Both the position numbers and the translations under genes were made by a program. The notes under the pieces are model-generated. The model saw only the letters and a program-made list of their open reading frames with translations. It had not been told where the DNA came from and searched no databases. Source: Bacillota bacterium (GTDB taxonomy: Bacteria > Bacillota > UBA4882 > UBA10575). Taken from it: 14,400 bases of DNA. Location: NCBI GenBank assembly GCA_012521315.1, contig JAAYMP010000155.1, positions 1 through 14,400 of the forward strand, in the 5' to 3' direction. Numbering within the stretch: position 1 is the first letter of the stretch; every line of letters starts with the position of its first letter. Positions 1-7,160 of the stretch are shown here, piece by piece.

Positions 1-893
1 CCCGCAATGGTCGGCATCCGCGGGTCATCCCAACCCCTGACGATGCCCCGTTCAACCAACTGTAAAAGTTTGCGCTTGCTCATCATGGTATAGGTAAGGT
101 TTAAACGCGCGAACTCAATCTGCTGCGATTTGCGGGGGACGGGGAGTTGTTCGAGAAACCAGTCGTATAACGGACGGTGGTCTTCAAACTCCAAAGTGCA
201 GATGGAATGGGTGATCTTTTCCAGCGCGTCGGAGAGCGGGTGGGCAAAATCGTACATCGGATAGATGCACCATTGGTCGCCGGTCCGGTGGTGAGCCACC
301 CGTAAAATCCGGTAGATCACCGGGTCCCGCATATTAAGGTTGGGCGAAGCCATGTCGATCTTGGCCCGCAGGACCCGCGAACCGTCGGGGAATTCCCCGG
401 CCCGCATCCGACGGAAAAGATCCAGGTTTTCCTCGACCGTCCGGTCCCGGTAGGGGCTGTTTTTCCCCGGTTCGGTCAAAGTTCCCCGGTAAGCCCGGAT
501 CTCTTCGGGGCTTAAATCACAGACATAAGCCTTCCCCGCCTTGATGAGAAGCTCCGCATACTCGTAAAGCTGTTCAAAGTAGTCGGAAGCGTAATAAAGA
601 TGCTCGCCCCAATCAAAGCCGAGCCAGCGCACATCCCGCTTGATCGACTCAATGTATTCCACATCTTCCTTGCTGGGGTTGGTGTCGTCGAAACGAAGGT
701 GGCAACGGCCGTTATACTCCGCGGCCAAACCGAAATTGAGGCAGATTGATTTGGCGTGTCCGATATGGAGATAACCGTTGGGCTCAGGGGGAAACCGCGT
801 GATCACTTCCCCGTTATTCTTGTTTTGTTTCAGGTCTTCGTTAATAATATTCTTGATAAAATTGGACGCCGCATTGTTTTCGGTTGTACTCAT
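1..893 (-). CDS. glnS: Glutaminyl-tRNA synthetase (3' part beyond window)
   Basis: Attaches glutamine to tRNA-Gln in the cytoplasm, using ATP. I translated the minus strand from ATG at 893: 297 codons are visible and the frame is open to the window edge, so the rest of the catalytic domain and the anticodon-binding beta-barrels are missing. The class I signature PEPNGYLHIGHAKS lies at about residues 36-49 (HIGH at 43-46). The KMSKS-equivalent MMSKRK is at 270-275, and both have the GlnRS-specific form rather than the GluRS form. The N-terminus STTENNAASNFIKNIINEDL resembles that of bacterial GlnRS. The start is supported by GGGGAG about 8 nt upstream and by a consensus promoter. Many Bacillota lack GlnRS and use GluRS plus GatCAB, so a genuine GlnRS is informative about lineage. 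Family assignment is very secure. Confidence 0.97.
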   Translation of the reverse strand, partial: MSTTENNAASNFIKNIINEDLKQNKNNGEVITRFPPEPNGYLHIGHAKSICLNFGLAAEYNGRCHLRFDDTNPSKEDVEYIESIKRDVRWLGFDWGEHLYYASDYFEQLYEYAELLIKAGKAYVCDLSPEEIRAYRGTLTEPGKNSPYRDRTVEENLDLFRRMRAGEFPDGSRVLRAKIDMASPNLNMRDPVIYRILRVAHHRTGDQWCIYPMYDFAHPLSDALEKITHSICTLEFEDHRPLYDWFLEQLPVPRKSQQIEFARLNLTYTMMSKRKLLQLVERGIVRGWDDPRMPTIA

Positions 894-942
894 GGTCAAT
901 CTCCCCTGCCATTTTATCCTTACAAACTTTTTATTCCTTTCT

Positions 943-971
943 ATTCTACTCTGCTTTTTCCTGCCGGTCAA
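943..971 (-). promoter_or_regulatory. Sigma-A promoter of glnS
   Basis: On the minus strand, TTGACC (966-971) and TAGAAT (943-948) are separated by exactly 17 nt, a close match to the vegetative consensus. The start would fall near 936, giving a leader of about 40 nt that contains the GGGGAG ribosome binding site. A weaker alternative, TTCAGG-17 nt-TATACT, lies further upstream. Confidence 0.7.
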
Positions 972-1097
972 CGGAAACTGCGGCTTTCCCGTTGGTTCCG
1001 GCGGCCATAGGCATAGTATATCCGAAAACCGGCCGCCCCCTGAACGTTGCCGCCTGGATGCCCCCGCTTGAACGCCCCCCTTGGTAAAGGACCTACC

Positions 1098-1128
1098 AAA
1101 AAAGAAAAGGGCGCTGTCAAAGCGCCCT
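1098..1128 (-). terminator. Rho-independent terminator downstream of prc
   Basis: An 8-bp perfect GC-rich stem (1108-1115 with 1121-1128, arm AGGGCGCT) encloses a 5-nt loop. On the minus strand it is followed directly by TTTTCTTTTTT (1108 down to 1098). It lies about 95 nt after the prc stop and insulates prc from glnS. A second small dyad (TTGGTA/TACCAA, 1081-1099) overlaps the end of the T tract. Confidence 0.82.
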
Positions 1129-1223
1129 ATCCCTCTCCTACAGAACAGCAGTCAAGCGGTCCCCCACAGAAGGTGTGTTAAAGCAGCAAACAACTCTTCT
1201 ACACCCTATCCTCCACTCCGCGG

Positions 1224-3371
1224 TCAGGCGGCCGCCGCTTGGCGACCGGCCTTGACGATATCCAAAAGAACATTGACCGCTTCCTCCAGATAGTAATCGG
1301 TCCGGAGCTGATCTAACCATTCCTTCTCCCGGGCCGCGTGGACTTCGTCCTGTGCCCTCCGGCCGATAAAATTCCAGTCCGCCCCGATCGGCGGTAACGA
1401 CGCCGTGTTCAATTTTTCGGCTTCAAGCTGTACCTTTTGCTGTTGTTCGATAAATTCGGCCAGTTGTAACGGCTGTAAAGTCGTTTCCTGTTGCTTCCGG
1501 ACTTGTTCGATGTTTTTTTGCACGGAAGCAAAGCCCGGATGGGCGGCAAGCCGCCGGGCGCTATTGGTCTTCAATGCCGCCAAATTCCAAGCGGCGCCGG
1601 TCCATGGCGTATAAGCGAGAGGCGCCACCTGATCCCAGGGCAGCGCGTACTCGTGGTACCGCTCCCCAATCTCCAGGTAAGTGTAGAGGTCGGGCAGGAC
1701 CAGATCCGCCTGCACCCCTTCCAACTGGGTTGCCCCGCCGTTAATCCGGTAATACTTTTCTTGGGTAAACTTCAAGGAACCAAGGGGTTTAAACAAGGCA
1801 TACTCCGGGAAAAGGTAATCCAGATAGTAGTCGAGGCTGAACAGGCCTTGAACCGTCCCTTTCCCGAAAGTATGGATGCTGCCCACAATCACGGCGCGGC
1901 CGTAATCCTGCAAAGCGGCGGCCAGGATCTCCGAAGCCGAGGCACTCATGGTATTGGTCATCACCACCAAGGGCCCCTCATAGACCACAGCCGGATCCGG
2001 GTCATAAAAAACTTTGATCTCGCCTTTTTGGTTCTTTACCTGCACAATAGGGCCGGATTCGATAAAAAGCCCGGCCATCTTGACCGCATCATCCAAAGCG
2101 CCCCCCAAGTTGTCCCGGAGGTCGAGGACGATCCCGGCCACCTTTTCCTCCTTCAATCTCTCCAGTTCCTTCCGGACATCGCCGGCGGCAGTGCGGCCGT
2201 TGGGGTTATTGAAATCATGATAAAACGAGGGAAGCGCGATATAACCAACCTTAGGCCCGTTTTTCCCGGCCTCGATCACCATCGAACGGGCGTACTTTCC
2301 TTCAAAACTAACCACGTCACGGATGATGGAAATAACTTCAATCTGCCCGTCCGGCTTCTTGACGGTCAATCTTACTTCGGTCCCCTTTTTCCCCCGGATC
2401 AACTGCACCGCCTCATCCACCGGCATATTGGTCAAATCGACCGGTTCCCCATCGCCCTGGGCCACTTTGAGAATAATATCGCCGGCCTTTAACTGTCCTT
2501 GCTGCCAGGACGGTCCGCCCGGTTCAATGCTGACGACTTTGATATATTCGCCCTCCTCCTGCAAGGTGGCGCCAATCCCCTCCACCGTGCCGCTCATCTC
2601 GATGTCAAAATCCGCTTCCACCTTGGGGGCAAGATAGTTACTGTGCGGATCAAAACTACTGGTTAACGCATTAAGGTACCGGGCATAACGGTCTTCCCCA
2701 TTTTCCTCGAGGATCCGCCGGATTACCCGGTTCAGATCGTTGCGCACCTTCGCCCGGGCTTGCTCCTCCAACTCCGGTTGGAGGGTCCGGCCCTTGAGCG
2801 CCTGAAACTTCCCGGCCAGGGTCTCCGCGGTGCTTTCCTCCGCCAGCAAGAGATCCAGATAGACGTTGAGGACCTGCGTTTTAACCAGTTTACGCCATAA
2901 TTCTTTGAGGGCTGCCGAATCCTTCGGGTAGTCCCTTTTCTTGGGATCAAGCTCAATATAATCCCGGGCCGTAAAATCCAGCGGTTCCGCCAGGAAAGTA
3001 TCGATGTAGCCCTGCACTTCCCGGAGGCGTTTACTCAGCAGGGTCCAGGCCAGATCGTAAAATTCCTTCGTCCCCCGCCGGACTTCATCATCAAGTTTGG
3101 TGCGGAAAGGGGCCAAGATCTTTAGATCGCCTTGCGTAAAATAGCGCTTGTTATAATCGAGCGCCTTCAGGTAAAGGTCAAAGGCTTGCGCCGACCAAAG
3201 GGTCATATCGGAAGGGGAATCATAATGCCACGCCGTAAGGGAACCCATTACCAGCTGGGTTAGAAGCTGCTCCCGGCTGGGCTCCTGTCCGGTCAAAGAT
3301 GCGGTCAATACCAATCCAATTAGAACAATCCCCAAAATAACAGGTAGAGCACGCCAAGAAATTCGTCTCAT
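1224..3371 (-). CDS. prc: Tail-specific (C-terminal processing) protease, Prc type, S41 family
   Basis: Serine protease that degrades or trims extracytoplasmic proteins from their C-termini. The 715 residues are arranged as a hydrophobic N-terminal segment at about 9-25 (signal peptide or anchor, no lipobox Cys), an N-terminal helical Prc domain at about 30-240, a PDZ domain at about 255-345, the S41 core at about 365-520, and a C-terminal Prc-type helical domain at about 560-700. The catalytic Ser-Lys dyad is visible. The likely nucleophile is S478 in MSASASEI and the base is K504 in TFGKGTVQ, 26 residues later, with Q508 four further on. The core motif reads DLRDNLGG instead of the usual DLRNNGGG. 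ATG at 3371 has AAGGAG about 7 nt upstream. The length is far above the 400-480 residues usual for gram-positive CtpA/CtpB and matches E. coli Prc-like enzymes. It appears monocistronic, with its own promoter and terminator. Confidence 0.95.
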   Translation of the reverse strand: MRRISWRALPVILGIVLIGLVLTASLTGQEPSREQLLTQLVMGSLTAWHYDSPSDMTLWSAQAFDLYLKALDYNKRYFTQGDLKILAPFRTKLDDEVRRGTKEFYDLAWTLLSKRLREVQGYIDTFLAEPLDFTARDYIELDPKKRDYPKDSAALKELWRKLVKTQVLNVYLDLLLAEESTAETLAGKFQALKGRTLQPELEEQARAKVRNDLNRVIRRILEENGEDRYARYLNALTSSFDPHSNYLAPKVEADFDIEMSGTVEGIGATLQEEGEYIKVVSIEPGGPSWQQGQLKAGDIILKVAQGDGEPVDLTNMPVDEAVQLIRGKKGTEVRLTVKKPDGQIEVISIIRDVVSFEGKYARSMVIEAGKNGPKVGYIALPSFYHDFNNPNGRTAAGDVRKELERLKEEKVAGIVLDLRDNLGGALDDAVKMAGLFIESGPIVQVKNQKGEIKVFYDPDPAVVYEGPLVVMTNTMSASASEILAAALQDYGRAVIVGSIHTFGKGTVQGLFSLDYYLDYLFPEYALFKPLGSLKFTQEKYYRINGGATQLEGVQADLVLPDLYTYLEIGERYHEYALPWDQVAPLAYTPWTGAAWNLAALKTNSARRLAAHPGFASVQKNIEQVRKQQETTLQPLQLAEFIEQQQKVQLEAEKLNTASLPPIGADWNFIGRRAQDEVHAAREKEWLDQLRTDYYLEEAVNVLLDIVKAGRQAAAA

Positions 3372-3458
3372 TTTTTATCTCCTTAACTGCACCGTCCCCG
3401 TCATCACAACGGAGTCCGGCGCGGAATTAATCCAACCTAAATAATTACGTCAAAACTA

Positions 3459-3487
3459 ATGATAACAGAGGAAACAAAGGCCGTCAA
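3459..3487 (-). promoter_or_regulatory. Sigma-A promoter of prc
   Basis: On the minus strand, TTGACG (3482-3487), a 17-nt spacer and TATCAT (3459-3464). The predicted leader to ATG 3371 is about 80 nt and contains a second TTGACG (on the plus strand CGTCAA, 3448-3453) with a poor -10. The region is divergent with the ABC-F promoter 50 bp away. Confidence 0.62.
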
Positions 3488-3536
3488 TTCGATCCATCCG
3501 CCAAATCGGACCAACGGCTCTAATATTTGCTACCCC

Positions 3537-3565
3537 TTGACTATTTCTTCCCCAACGTATAGATT
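3537..3565 (+). promoter_or_regulatory. Sigma-A promoter of the ABC-F gene
   Basis: TTGACT (3537-3542), exactly 17 nt, then TAGATT (3560-3565). Initiation near 3572 gives a leader of under 30 nt before the AGGTGA ribosome binding site at 3588-3593. No attenuator or leader peptide of the kind seen before antibiotic-inducible ABC-F genes fits in so short a leader. Confidence 0.65.
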
Positions 3566-3598
3566 TAAAGTATTAATTAACACCTTCAGGTGAGATCA

Positions 3599-5461
3599 TT
3601 GATTACAGTAGCCAATCTTTCCAAAGCCTACGGGGATCAGGTCCTCTTTACCGGCGCCAATTTTCGGATCAACCAGGGCGAACGGATCGGTCTGGTCGGC
3701 CGGAACGGTCACGGCAAAACCACCCTGCTCCGGCTGTTGGCGGGGGAGGAGGAGCCGGATCAAGGCACCATCTCCTTTCCCAAACACTACACCATCGGTT
3801 ACCTTAAACAGCATTTAAGGTTTTCCCGCCCCAGCCTTCTCGAAGAAGCCTGCCTGGGTCTTCCCTCCGCCCAACGGGGCGAGAGTTGGCAGGTGGAAAA
3901 GATCCTGCTCGGCCTGGGGTTCACCAAAGAAGACTTTAAACGCCCTCCGGAAGAATTCTCCGGTGGCTTGCAAGTTCGTCTCAACTTGGCCAAGGTCCTG
4001 GTGGCCGAGCCCAACCTCTTGTTGTTGGACGAACCCTCCAACTACCTGGATATTACGTCAATCCGCTGGCTCGTCCGCTTCTTGCAAGCGTGGCCCAATG
4101 AACTGATCCTGGTCACCCACGACCGGCTGCTCATGGACCAGGTGATCACCCATACTTTGGGGATCCACCGCCAAAAACTACGCAAACTAGCGGGGAACAC
4201 TGGGAAATACTATGAACAGATTGCCAAAGAGGAAGAGATCTACGAAAAAACCCGGATTAACGAAGAGAAGAGACGAAAAGAGATCGAAACTTTTATCAAC
4301 CGCTTCCGCTACAAAGCCACCCTCAGCAGCCGGGTCCAGTCCCGCGTTAAAATGCTGGAGAAACAGGAGCGCCGGGAGAAGCTCACCCAACCGGAGGTGC
4401 TGGAGTTTGCATTCCCCGAAGCCCCGATGCCGGGCAAGCTGATCCTGGAGGCCAATAATCTATCCTTCACCTACCAACCGGCCGGACCGCTTTTAATCGA
4501 CAAGCTCAGTTTTACCGTTGGTAAAAACGACCGGATCGGGATCGTCGGCAAAAACGGGAAGGGCAAAACCACCCTCCTGCGGCTGCTGGCCGGCGAACTG
4601 AAACCCCTAAAAGGGTCCATCAGCCGGCACCCCGCCCTCCAAACCGGGTTTTACGGCCAGACCAATGTGGAACGGCTGGATCCGCAGAAAACCATTCTCG
4701 AGGAGTTGATGGCCACTTCCCCCATCTGTACTCCGGAACAGGCGCACAAGATCAGCGGGGCCTTTATGTTCGGAGGTGACCTGGCCCTCAAAAAGATCAC
4801 CGTTCTCTCCGGGGGCGAAAAAAGCCGCGTCCTCCTGAGCAAACTGCTCCTGGCCCCCACCAACCTGCTGCTCCTGGATGAGCCCACCAACCATCTGGAT
4901 ATGGAGGCCTGCGATGCCCTGCTGGAAGCGCTGGACGCTTACGACGGTGCTTTAATCCTGGTCACCCACAATGAAATGTACCTTCATGCGCTGGTCAATA
5001 AGTTAATCGTCTTCGACCGGGACCGGGTCTTCTTTTTTGACGGCAATTACCAACGTTTCCTTGACGAGATCGGCTGGGAAGCCGACCAGGAAGACAACCC
5101 GGCGCTACAGAAGGACCGCGAATCCTCTGCTTTACCCGCCAACCAGCGGAAGGTCCTCCGGCAGGAAAAAGCGGCGATCATTAACCGCCGGTCGGCGGTG
5201 TTAACACCGCTCACCGCCAAGATCAATCAGTTGGAAGCGACCATTGCCGCGCTGGAAGAAGAACTGCAGAAAAACAATGAAGCGTTAATCGCCGCCTCCA
5301 CCACGGGTTGCGGCGAAACCATCGCCAAACTTTCCAAGCGCAACGCCGAAATTGACCGGGAAACGGAGCGGCTCTACTCCGAACTGGCCAAGGTCACCGA
5401 CGACTATGAACGGGCCGTCGCCGCTTTTGCCGCTGAACTGGAGAACTTAAGTACCGGCTAA
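3599..5461 (+). CDS. ABC-F family ATPase (ribosome-associated translation factor type)
   Basis: A soluble twin-ATPase protein. ABC-F proteins bind the ribosomal E site and relieve stalling; they are not transporters. There are no membrane segments. Numbering from TTG 3599 (620 aa), domain 1 has Walker A GRNGHGKTT (34-42), signature FSGGLQ (120-125), Walker B LLLLDEPSNYLD (140-151) and switch His 174. A charged interdomain linker spans about 200-280. Domain 2 has Walker A GKNGKGKTT (317-325), signature LSGGEK (403-408), LLLLDEPTNHLD (423-434) and His 457. A C-terminal coiled coil covers about 515-618, as in Uup/YdiF-like members. I prefer TTG 3599 because AGGTGA sits 5 nt upstream; the longer GTG start at 3590 has no ribosome binding site and would begin inside that sequence. 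It ends 15 bp inside the 3' end of the convergent U32 gene. The subfamily, and any role in antibiotic resistance, cannot be decided by eye. Confidence 0.93.
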   Translation: MITVANLSKAYGDQVLFTGANFRINQGERIGLVGRNGHGKTTLLRLLAGEEEPDQGTISFPKHYTIGYLKQHLRFSRPSLLEEACLGLPSAQRGESWQVEKILLGLGFTKEDFKRPPEEFSGGLQVRLNLAKVLVAEPNLLLLDEPSNYLDITSIRWLVRFLQAWPNELILVTHDRLLMDQVITHTLGIHRQKLRKLAGNTGKYYEQIAKEEEIYEKTRINEEKRRKEIETFINRFRYKATLSSRVQSRVKMLEKQERREKLTQPEVLEFAFPEAPMPGKLILEANNLSFTYQPAGPLLIDKLSFTVGKNDRIGIVGKNGKGKTTLLRLLAGELKPLKGSISRHPALQTGFYGQTNVERLDPQKTILEELMATSPICTPEQAHKISGAFMFGGDLALKKITVLSGGEKSRVLLSKLLLAPTNLLLLDEPTNHLDMEACDALLEALDAYDGALILVTHNEMYLHALVNKLIVFDRDRVFFFDGNYQRFLDEIGWEADQEDNPALQKDRESSALPANQRKVLRQEKAAIINRRSAVLTPLTAKINQLEATIAALEEELQKNNEALIAASTTGCGETIAKLSKRNAEIDRETERLYSELAKVTDDYERAVAAFAAELENLSTG

Positions 5462-6673
5462 ACGGCGGCGCAAAACCGCCCCGGCCGGCACCGGCCGGTC
5501 GACCTGGAAATAGACCCGGTAACTGTTGTGCCCGGCCGCCAGCAGGTGACCGTCCTCATCGGTCATGGTTGTCGAATCGATGGCCAGCGTCGCCTCAGGC
5601 AGCAATAATTCCGTCTCATCGCCCGCGTTCAACTGATTCCGCAGCGCCACCAGGATCTTCCCCTCCTCCGGGAGATACTGGAGGACGGTCCCCGCCAGAC
5701 CGTAAGTCTGCCGGTAACTTCTCTCCGTATTCAGCCCGGCAAAGGCTTCTCCTTTGTGTTTGAGGTAAAACCCGGTGGTATACCCCCGGTTGGAGACCTT
5801 ATCCAGCTCCGCCAGCCATTCGGGCGCGCAGCGGTACCCCTCCGGATCCTGGCACGCCGCATCCAACGCCCACCGGTAAGTCCTCGTCACCACCGCCACG
5901 TAATAGACGGTCTTCATCCGTCCCTCAATCTTCAAACTGGAAACCCCGGCCGCCAACACCTCCGGCAAATACTCGATCATCCGGAGATCCTTGGAACTCA
6001 ATAGGTAACTGTACCGCCTGTCCTCCGTCAAGATAAGCGGTTCGTCCGGGCGGGTCCGCTCCGTCAGTACGTACTCCCAGCGGCAAGGATGGGTACATTC
6101 GCCCCGGTTCGCACTCCTCCCCGTCAGGTAGGAAGAGAGCAAACACCGGCCTGAGTAGGCCAGGCACATCGCGCCGTGAATAAAGATCTCCAGCTCAACC
6201 TCGGGAACGTCCCGTGCGATGGCAGCGATCTCCGCCAGGTCCAGCTCCCGGGCCAACACAATCCGGCTGACCCCTTGCCCGCGCCAGAAACGGACTGCTT
6301 CGGTATTGGTGGTACTCGCCTGGGTGCTGAGGTGCACCGCCAGGCGGGGCGCCACCCGCCGGACAAGCGCAAGCACCCCGGGATCACTCAGGATCACACC
6401 ATCGACCCCGATTTCGGCCAGTTCACCCACTTTTTCGCGGACGACCGCCAGATCGCTGTTCCGGGCCAAAATGTTGATCGCCGCATACACCTTGACGCCC
6501 TGTTCATGGGCCACCCGTACTCCTTCCGCCAACTCCGCCGTTGTCATCTCGGCCTGTTGGGCCCGGAGGCTCAGCCCTTCCACTCCGGTATAAACTGCAT
6601 CGGCCCCGTAAAGGATGGCCGTACGTAGTTTCTCCAAATCTCCGGCCGGGACCAGCAATTCCGGTTTTTTCAT
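5447..6673 (-). CDS. trhP: Peptidase U32 family protein, probable tRNA uridine 5-hydroxylase TrhP
   Basis: U32 proteins of this type (E. coli YegQ/TrhP, B. subtilis YrrO) install 5-hydroxyuridine at tRNA position 34 using prephenate; despite the name, protease activity is doubtful. From ATG 6673 the protein has 408 residues. It starts with the typical ELLVPAGDLEKLRTAILYGA and carries the U32 signature EIFIHGAMCLAYSGRCLLSS at about 162-181. It has four Cys (about 170, 177, 193 and 197, the last two in GECTHPC) suited to an Fe-S cluster. A C-terminal U32_C barrel spans about 318-408. ATG 6673 is chosen because GGGGGAG lies 5 nt upstream; GTG 6679 would be too close to it. The full length argues for the TrhP/YrrO type rather than the shorter YrrN/UbiV types. 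RlhA, the 23S rRNA hydroxylase of the same superfamily, is a less likely alternative. No partner U32 gene is adjacent. Confidence 0.9.
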   Translation of the reverse strand: MKKPELLVPAGDLEKLRTAILYGADAVYTGVEGLSLRAQQAEMTTAELAEGVRVAHEQGVKVYAAINILARNSDLAVVREKVGELAEIGVDGVILSDPGVLALVRRVAPRLAVHLSTQASTTNTEAVRFWRGQGVSRIVLARELDLAEIAAIARDVPEVELEIFIHGAMCLAYSGRCLLSSYLTGRSANRGECTHPCRWEYVLTERTRPDEPLILTEDRRYSYLLSSKDLRMIEYLPEVLAAGVSSLKIEGRMKTVYYVAVVTRTYRWALDAACQDPEGYRCAPEWLAELDKVSNRGYTTGFYLKHKGEAFAGLNTERSYRQTYGLAGTVLQYLPEEGKILVALRNQLNAGDETELLLPEATLAIDSTTMTDEDGHLLAAGHNSYRVYFQVDRPVPAGAVLRRRLAGT

Positions 6674-6696
6674 CGTCACTCCCCCTTGGCCGCCGG

Positions 6697-6725
6697 ATTA
6701 TACACACCCTTTCGGCATCTTAAAA
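6697..6725 (-). promoter_or_regulatory. Probable promoter of the U32 (trhP) gene
   Basis: A perfect TATAAT -10 (6697-6702) on the minus strand is paired, at 17 nt, with a weak -35 TTTTAA (6720-6725). The leader would be under 20 nt. An imperfect hairpin dyad (CCGGTTTAAT / ATTTAACCGG, 6749-6772, one mismatch, 4-nt loop) lies just upstream. It has no T tract, so it could be an operator or a weak end for the copZ transcript. Confidence 0.5.
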
Positions 6726-6813
6726 CTTTTGATCCTTCGGGCCCTCCCGGTTTAATGGTTATTTAACCGGTCCACCTATACCACAACGGAGCCCCTTTCT
6801 CCCCGGACCAGAC

Positions 6814-7029
6814 CTAAACGTTCCTGATCGCCTTTACATCGTAGCCCAGTTCTTCAATGGCCTTTTTCAACTGCTCATCAGGAACCGTCGCCTCAATCTC
6901 GACGATCGCCCTTTTACGCGCCAGTTCAACCCGGACCGCCCGGACTCCTGCCATTTGCCCCAGGGCGGCCTCCACGTGCCGGACACAATGCTCGCAGCTC
7001 ATCCCCTCGATCAAGATCTCCTTCGTCAT
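6814..7029 (-). CDS. copZ: CopZ-like heavy-metal-associated (HMA) metallochaperone
   Basis: Small cytoplasmic metal carrier, 71 residues, made of a single HMA ferredoxin-like beta-alpha-beta-beta-alpha-beta domain. The metal-binding loop GMSCEHC (residues 9-15) supplies the CxxC pair for Cu(I). The C-terminal half has the usual EELGYDV ending. ATG 7029 is preceded by AGGAGAAGGT, a strong ribosome binding site. In CopZ proteins the loop transfers Cu(I) to the P-type ATPase CopA or to the repressor CsoR; neither is encoded in this window, so the specific metal is inferred from the family only. It lies between the SRAP gene terminator and the U32 gene. Confidence 0.9.
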   Translation of the reverse strand: MTKEILIEGMSCEHCVRHVEAALGQMAGVRAVRVELARKRAIVEIEATVPDEQLKKAIEELGYDVKAIRNV

Positions 7030-7090
7030 CTACCTTCTCCTTTCGTTGGGGAGATATTTACCTTCCCCTCATCCTCTTCGAAGTTTACCC

Positions 7091-7120
7091 ATTATAAGCA
7101 AGCCGGAAAACGAAAATGAA
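7091..7120 (-). promoter_or_regulatory. Possible promoter of copZ
   Basis: A perfect TATAAT (7091-7096) on the minus strand is followed by a leader of about 60 nt to the copZ ATG. The best -35, TTCATT (7115-7120, 18-nt spacer), is poor and overlaps the upstream terminator, so the call rests on the -10 alone. I saw no CsoR- or CopY-type operator that I could name with confidence. Confidence 0.35.
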
Positions 7121-7141
7121 ACCCGGAATTAATCCGGGTTT
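7107..7141 (-). terminator. Rho-independent terminator of the SRAP gene
   Basis: Perfect 9-bp stem (AAACCCGGA 7119-7127 with TCCGGGTTT 7133-7141) and 5-nt loop. On the minus strand it is followed by CATTTTCGTTTT. It begins 20 nt after the stop codon of the SRAP gene. The plus-strand side has no T run, so it acts in one direction. Confidence 0.75.
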
Positions 7142-7160
7142 GAGGTCTTAGTATATTATT

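Larger units (their letters stand above)
894..1223. other. Intergenic region between prc and glnS
   Basis: This 330-bp stretch without a credible gene holds, on the minus strand, the prc terminator (1098-1128) and the glnS promoter (943-971). The remainder, 972-1080, is GC-rich with no recognisable element. I looked for a T-box leader, common upstream of aminoacyl-tRNA synthetase genes in Bacillota, and saw neither its conserved TGGNACCGCG sequence nor an antiterminator. The short open frames here have no ribosome binding site or recognisable protein. Confidence 0.7.

Noticed and set aside
894..1000. T-box riboswitch for glnS
   Set aside because: The conserved T-box sequence and antiterminator are not present, and the likely promoter leaves a leader of only about 40 nt.
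756..1087. Several short overlapping plus-strand open frames around the glnS start
   Set aside because: They overlap the verified glnS N-terminus and its promoter on the other strand and have no protein-like conservation visible.
1491..2492. Long plus-strand open frame of 333 codons
   Set aside because: It lies wholly antisense to the prc coding sequence, has no recognisable domain, and is explained by the high-GC codon usage of prc.
3590..3598. GTG 3590 as the start of the ABC-F gene
   Set aside because: It lies inside the AGGTGA sequence that forms a well-spaced ribosome binding site for TTG 3599 and has no site of its own.
6176..6628. Plus-strand open frame of 150 codons opposite the U32 gene
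   Set aside because: Antisense shadow of the U32 coding sequence, with low-complexity composition and no ribosome binding site.
6749..6772. Imperfect hairpin treated as a copZ terminator
   Set aside because: No T tract follows on either strand, so at best it is an operator-like dyad or weak pause; kept only as a note under the U32 promoter.
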